Assembly (NCBI GenBank): GCA_025449435.1
Contig: JANWJO010000058.1
Span: 1-17,992, forward strand
Reading direction: 5' to 3'
DNA from: Chloroflexota bacterium
GTDB lineage: Bacteria; Chloroflexota; UBA4733
Length of the DNA stretch: 17,992 nt
Below, in pieces: positions 14,337 to 17,992 of this stretch. Positions within the stretch are counted from its first letter, which is position 1. Each line of letters begins with the position of its first letter. The notes under the pieces were generated by a model. It saw only the letters and a program-made list of their open reading frames with translations. It did not search any database and was not told the DNA's origin. Made by a program: the position numbers and the translations under genes.

Positions 14337-17082
14337 GACGCGTCCCCTCCATACCAACGCTACGTTGCTGTGCCACACGAGCCGCCCCGCGATCGGCGAG
14401 CAATACCGCCACCAGCGCGGTCCACCCGGTTTGGTGTGACGCGCCCAACCCCTCGCCGGTGTCCCCATGAAAATACTCGTGGAACAGCAGCAAGCGTTCC
14501 CCCTGCCCCTCCTGGCCACTACCCGGCCGTACGCCGCGCCGATCGTCGGTGGTGAACAGACTGATAAGCCGCGCCGCAAGCTCATCCGCAACGGTATCTA
14601 GCGAGGCGCGTTCGCCAGGCCGATACGGTAGCTCTACAGTGAACTCGTCCCCATAGTACTGGTAGTGGCGGCGTAGGGCGTCGATGAGAATGTAGTTCAG
14701 TGGGAACCAGATGGGCCCTCGCCAGTTGGAGTTGCCTCCATACAAGCTCGTGGGTGATTCTCCAGGGGCGTAGCTCACTTCGTAGTGCATGCCGTCCACA
14801 TCGAGTAGAAATGGCGCCGCGGCATGCGCCTTGCTTAAGGACCGAATGCCGTAGTCACTCAGGAATTCTGCTGGATCCAACATGCGTTGCAGCAAGCGCT
14901 TGGTGCGGTGTCCACGCGTGAGTGCCAGCAAGCGCCGCGCCCCCATTCCTGGCTCCTGCCAGCGCGAGACGAGCTTGGCCAAGTCCGGACGGTTCTCCAA
15001 GAACCACTCTAAGCGTTCCCGAAACTCGGGCAGCGCGCCTAAGGTCGCGGGTTCGATCGTTTGGACCGCTAGCAGTGGCAGCAGCCCGACGATCGAGCGC
15101 ACGCGCAGACGGTCCATCCGGTCGTCCGGCCAGTGCAGCACGTCGTAAAAGAATTCGTCAACATCATCCCAGAGGGCGATGCCATCGCCTGCCAGGTTGT
15201 TCAGCGCTTCGGCGATGTATAGGAAGTGCTCGAAGAACTTGGTGGCGAGGTCCTGGTACACCATGTTGTCGCGCGCAAGCTCGATGGCGATCACCAACAT
15301 TTGGAGGCAAAAGCTTCCCATCCAGGCCGTGCCATCGGCTTGCTCCAGGTGCCCACCAGTGGGCAGCGCGGCGCTGCGATCGAACACTCCGATGTTGTCG
15401 AGTCCGAGGAACCCACCCTGAAACACATTGCGCCCGTGGGCATCCTTGCGGTTCACCCACCAAGTGAAGTTGAGCAACAACTTGTGGAAGGCGCGTTCCA
15501 GGAAGGCGCGATCGGCTTTGCTGGTCAGTTGCTGCTCGATTGTATAAATGTGCCAGGCGGCCCAAGCGTGTAGTGGAGGGTTCACGTCGCCGAATGCCCA
15601 TTCGTAGGCTGGCAGTTGCCCGTTAGGGTGTTGCTGCCATTCGTGGCATAGCGCCAGGAGTTGCTCCTTGGCGCTGGCAGGATCGATGTAGGCCAGCGGT
15701 ATGCAGTGAAACGCGAGGTCCCACGCCGCGTACCAGGGATACTCCCAGCCGTCAGGCATCGAGAACACCTCGTGGGCGTTGAGGTGTGGCCAGCCAGAAT
15801 TCCTGCCCGTGCGCCGTCCCGCTGGTGGGGTTGGCTGGGTTGGGTCGCCTTGTATCCACTCGCGCACATCAAAGTGGTAAAACTGCTTGGTCCATAACAA
15901 GCCAGCGAAGGCGGCGCGCTGTATGTGCCGCTCGTCGTCGTTCAAGCCCGCTGACAGTGGCCGGTAAAACAGGTCCGCCTCGGCTTTCCGCTGCTCGATC
16001 GTTGCTGCAGCCACCGTGGGAGGTTCGGGGTGGTCGCCAGCGCTGAGCCGCAGGTCCCAGCGAACAGTGCCGCCAGCCGCGATGACCACAGCGGCGTGTA
16101 CCGCTGCCTTGGTGCCGGTCAGTGCGGGGTTAACACCGTGCGTTTCCCCGTGTACGACGCAGCGATCGATACCATCCTTCACCCACGCACTGGCATTGGG
16201 CGTTCCCCACACCCGCTCCGCGTTGGTTTCGTTCTCAGTGAATAACAAGACGGGCTGTTCGGATCGAACAAGGTTGCCCTCAACTTGACTGGCTGACAGC
16301 CAGTAGCGGCCGAGCCCAGGCACTGTTGCCTTGATGGTTGGTCCCTCTGGCCGGTCAATGCCAGCGCATAGCGCGGGTTTGCTTAAATGCGCGCCTTGCT
16401 CTGCCTCGCCCCAACTCCAGGTATTGCGCATCCAGATGGTGGGGAGCAGGTGAAGCGGCGCAGGGTCGGGCCCCCGATTGAACGCTGTTATGCGGATGAC
16501 CAGGTCGGCCACATCTACCTTGGCGTACTCGATCTGGACGTCAACGTAGCGGTTGCCGTCAAACACGCCGGTATCGGCGAGCTCGAATTCTGGTTCATCA
16601 CGACTGCGGCGCTTGCCCTCCCCAACGAGTTGCTCATAGGGAAACCGGCGGTGTGGATAGCGGTACAGCGCCCTCAAATATGAGTTAGTGGGCGTGGCGT
16701 CGAGATGCCAGTAGCACTCCTTCACGTCTTCGCCGTGGTTGCCCTCCGGTCCGGTCAAGCCGAACAACCGCTCCTTCAGGATGGGGTCGGTCTCGTTCCA
16801 CAGGGCCAGCGCGAAGCACAGCCGGCCCTCGCTGTCGCTGATGCCGAGCAGCCCATCCTCCACCCACCGATAGGCGCGGCTGCGGGCGTGATCGTGGGGA
16901 AAGTAGTCCCAGGCAGATCCGTCGGCGGAGTAGTCTTCACGCACGGTGCCCCACTCGCGGTCGGCCAGGTACGGTCCCCACAGGCGCCAGGGAGCACCAC
17001 GTTCATCGGCATCGCGCAGCCGCAGACGTTCGGGGTCTAGCGCAGTGCGCGCTGCACCGGGGGCTTCGATGCGTGGTGACAC
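14323..17082 (-). CDS. GH63-like glycoside hydrolase (MGH1-type), cytoplasmic
   Basis: The 919-residue protein starts at GTG 17082 with AGGAG 6 bases upstream. Its N-terminal half is beta-sandwich-like (WGPYLADREWGTVREDYS; YWHLDATPTNSYLRALYRYP). The C-terminal half is an (alpha/alpha)6 barrel with WEYPWYAAWDLAFH (D455, probable general acid) and LLLFHEYFHGDTGEGLG (E869, probable base region), the pattern of bacterial GH63-related glucosidases and MGH1-type mannosylglycerate hydrolases. No signal peptide is visible, so it should act inside the cell on an alpha-linked oligosaccharide or glucosylated solute. The exact substrate is not readable. It is followed by the overlapping reductase gene, suggesting co-transcription. 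Confidence 0.88.
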   Translation of the reverse strand: MSPRIEAPGAARTALDPERLRLRDADERGAPWRLWGPYLADREWGTVREDYSADGSAWDYFPHDHARSRAYRWVEDGLLGISDSEGRLCFALALWNETDPILKERLFGLTGPEGNHGEDVKECYWHLDATPTNSYLRALYRYPHRRFPYEQLVGEGKRRSRDEPEFELADTGVFDGNRYVDVQIEYAKVDVADLVIRITAFNRGPDPAPLHLLPTIWMRNTWSWGEAEQGAHLSKPALCAGIDRPEGPTIKATVPGLGRYWLSASQVEGNLVRSEQPVLLFTENETNAERVWGTPNASAWVKDGIDRCVVHGETHGVNPALTGTKAAVHAAVVIAAGGTVRWDLRLSAGDHPEPPTVAAATIEQRKAEADLFYRPLSAGLNDDERHIQRAAFAGLLWTKQFYHFDVREWIQGDPTQPTPPAGRRTGRNSGWPHLNAHEVFSMPDGWEYPWYAAWDLAFHCIPLAYIDPASAKEQLLALCHEWQQHPNGQLPAYEWAFGDVNPPLHAWAAWHIYTIEQQLTSKADRAFLERAFHKLLLNFTWWVNRKDAHGRNVFQGGFLGLDNIGVFDRSAALPTGGHLEQADGTAWMGSFCLQMLVIAIELARDNMVYQDLATKFFEHFLYIAEALNNLAGDGIALWDDVDEFFYDVLHWPDDRMDRLRVRSIVGLLPLLAVQTIEPATLGALPEFRERLEWFLENRPDLAKLVSRWQEPGMGARRLLALTRGHRTKRLLQRMLDPAEFLSDYGIRSLSKAHAAAPFLLDVDGMHYEVSYAPGESPTSLYGGNSNWRGPIWFPLNYILIDALRRHYQYYGDEFTVELPYRPGERASLDTVADELAARLISLFTTDDRRGVRPGSGQEGQGERLLLFHEYFHGDTGEGLGASHQTGWTALVAVLLADRGAARVAQQRSVGMEGTRHEWQ

Positions 17083-17088
17083 TCAAGT

Positions 17089-17093
17089 CTCCT
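17089..17093 (-). promoter_or_regulatory. Ribosome binding site deciding the GTG start of the glycosidase
   Basis: AGGAG on the minus strand lies 6 bases before GTG 17082 and supports this start. The 104-base gap to the preceding phosphorylase gene holds no promoter I would defend, and no terminator, so read-through from the phosphorylase is possible. Confidence 0.65.
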
Positions 17094-17151
17094 GTGATCA
17101 CCGCACCAGCTACCGGTCACTCATCTTAGGAGGGTAGTTGTTGCCCGATGC

Positions 17152-17168
17152 TTACACCCCTTACACCC
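17152..17168 (+). repeat. Tandem TTACACCC pair in the glycosidase/phosphorylase gap
   Basis: TTACACCC occurs at 17152-17159 and 17161-17168, a 9-base period. It could be a small regulatory site for the glycosidase gene but is too short to weigh heavily. Confidence 0.35.
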
Positions 17169-17186
17169 AGAGATGCGGCCACCTCC

Positions 17187-17992
17187 TTACTTGGGCAGGC
17201 GATGGTCGATCAGTAAGCCAAGCTTTTGGCGGGTATGCGGTGGAATGTGCTGGGGCGCTGTCATGATGGCGTCCTTCAGCGCCAGCGCACAGGCACAGTC
17301 GCGTGCGCCGGTAAGTTGGGGCGCCGCTGCACGGATGATTTTCTTAGCGTTGCCGATGTTGGCCGTGAGGTTATGGATCACCATTTCTACCGTCACCGGC
17401 GTATCGCTGGTGTGCCATACATCAAAATCGGTCACGAACGCCAGGGTGGCATAGCACATCTCGGCCTCCCGTGCCAGCTTCGCTTCGGGGATTGCCGTCA
17501 TGCCGATGATGTCGACGCCCCAACTGCGATAGATGCGCGACTCTGCCTTGGTGGAAAATTGCGGTCCTTCGATGCATATATAGGTACCGCCGGCGTGTGA
17601 CCTGACGCCTAGACCCTGTGCGACGGCAAACAGCTGGCGGCTCAGATGCGGGCAAAACGGGTCGGCGAAGCCTACGTGGGCCACAATGCCCTCGCCAAAG
17701 AAGGAATTGACTCTGGATTTGGTGCGGTCGAAGAGTTGGTCAGGCACCACCAGGTCGAGCGGTGGCCGGTCTTCGCGCATGCTGCCGACGGCGCTCACCG
17801 AGATGATGCGCTGCACCCCGAGCTGCTTGAGCGCATAGATGTTGGCCTGGGATGGCACATCGGTAGGCAAGATGCGGTGGCCGCGGCCGTGCCGCGGCAG
17901 GAACGCCAGTCGCTGCTCGCCTAACCTGCCGAGCAGGATAGCGTCGCTCGGTGGGCCGAACGGCGTTTGCGGATGGACCTCACGAACGTCCT
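17187..17992 (-). CDS. mtnP: S-methyl-5'-thioadenosine phosphorylase, partial at the right edge
   Basis: The frame runs from the window edge (first whole codon at 17990) to TAA 17189-17187, 267 residues of a family usually about 270-290 long, so only the N-terminal strand is missing. Family motifs are TPFGPPSD, LAFLPRHGRGH, SQANIYALKQLGV, SVSAVGSMRED, CIEGPQFSTKAESR, IGMTAIPEAKLAREAE and TDFDVWH. The T-D-x-D pair in the last motif favours 6-aminopurines, so methylthioadenosine rather than guanosine or inosine. The enzyme splits MTA to adenine and methylthioribose-1-phosphate for methionine salvage. MTA is not the usual product of methyltransferases or radical SAM enzymes, so its presence near the operon is probably incidental. 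Confidence 0.94.
   Translation of the reverse strand, partial: DVREVHPQTPFGPPSDAILLGRLGEQRLAFLPRHGRGHRILPTDVPSQANIYALKQLGVQRIISVSAVGSMREDRPPLDLVVPDQLFDRTKSRVNSFFGEGIVAHVGFADPFCPHLSRQLFAVAQGLGVRSHAGGTYICIEGPQFSTKAESRIYRSWGVDIIGMTAIPEAKLAREAEMCYATLAFVTDFDVWHTSDTPVTVEMVIHNLTANIGNAKKIIRAAAPQLTGARDCACALALKDAIMTAPQHIPPHTRQKLGLLIDHRLPK

Noticed and set aside
14337..14591. 85-codon extension of the glutaredoxin-reductase frame
   Set aside because: It is shadow of the glycosidase C-terminus. GGAGGGG at 14344-14350 fixes the start at 14336.
1..17992. tRNA, rRNA, CRISPR array or transposase
   Set aside because: No T-loop consensus, evenly spaced repeats or DDE/HUH motifs were seen in the gaps between genes.

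Overview
The window is dense, high-GC bacterial DNA with many GTG starts and genes packed end to start. The gene content (an actinobacterial-type inositol-phosphate synthase, a TatA subunit, a large GH63-like glycosidase, a glutaredoxin-thioredoxin reductase fusion and an MTA phosphorylase) suggests Chloroflexota or a related high-GC lineage. This placement is an inference from gene style, not from a marker gene.

Region 1 (1-126) is the C-terminal tail of a plus-strand membrane protein that resembles the end of an O-antigen ligase/polymerase. Region 2 (195 to about 9300, minus strand) is the most unusual part. Eight genes are packed as one apparent operon, read in the order: nucleotidyltransferase-fold protein, B12-binding radical SAM protein, methyltransferase, a double methyltransferase with a zinc ribbon, a second B12-binding radical SAM protein, a radical SAM/SPASM-like protein, another methyltransferase, and a small P-loop kinase. 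Every junction is an overlap or a gap of at most 5 bases. Five SAM-dependent catalytic genes carrying seven SAM-using domains, flanked by a nucleotidyltransferase and a kinase, look like a biosynthetic or macromolecule-modifying pathway. I cannot name its product, and no precursor-peptide gene is visible.

Region 3 (9379-11380, plus strand) holds a malate/lactate dehydrogenase-like (Ldh2) gene divergent from the operon. A 467-base noncoding stretch follows, with G/C-run stems that could pair in two alternative ways, an 11-base direct repeat and a perfect inverted repeat. Then comes a small XRE-type regulator with its own promoter and a strong intrinsic terminator.

Region 4 (11465-13083) has ino1 (minus) and tatA (plus) diverging from a shared control region. 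The predicted ino1 promoter is followed by a perfect 22-base palindrome at its expected start point. An 11-base stretch over the predicted -10 of the XRE gene matches one arm of that palindrome at 10 of 11 positions. tatA ends at a strong terminator.

Region 5 (13092-17992, minus strand) carries an MTA phosphorylase that runs off the right edge, then a GH63-like glycosidase overlapping by 14 bases a glutaredoxin-thioredoxin reductase fusion. The reductase has a partly altered NADPH-binding loop. No tRNA, rRNA, CRISPR array or recognisable transposase was seen.
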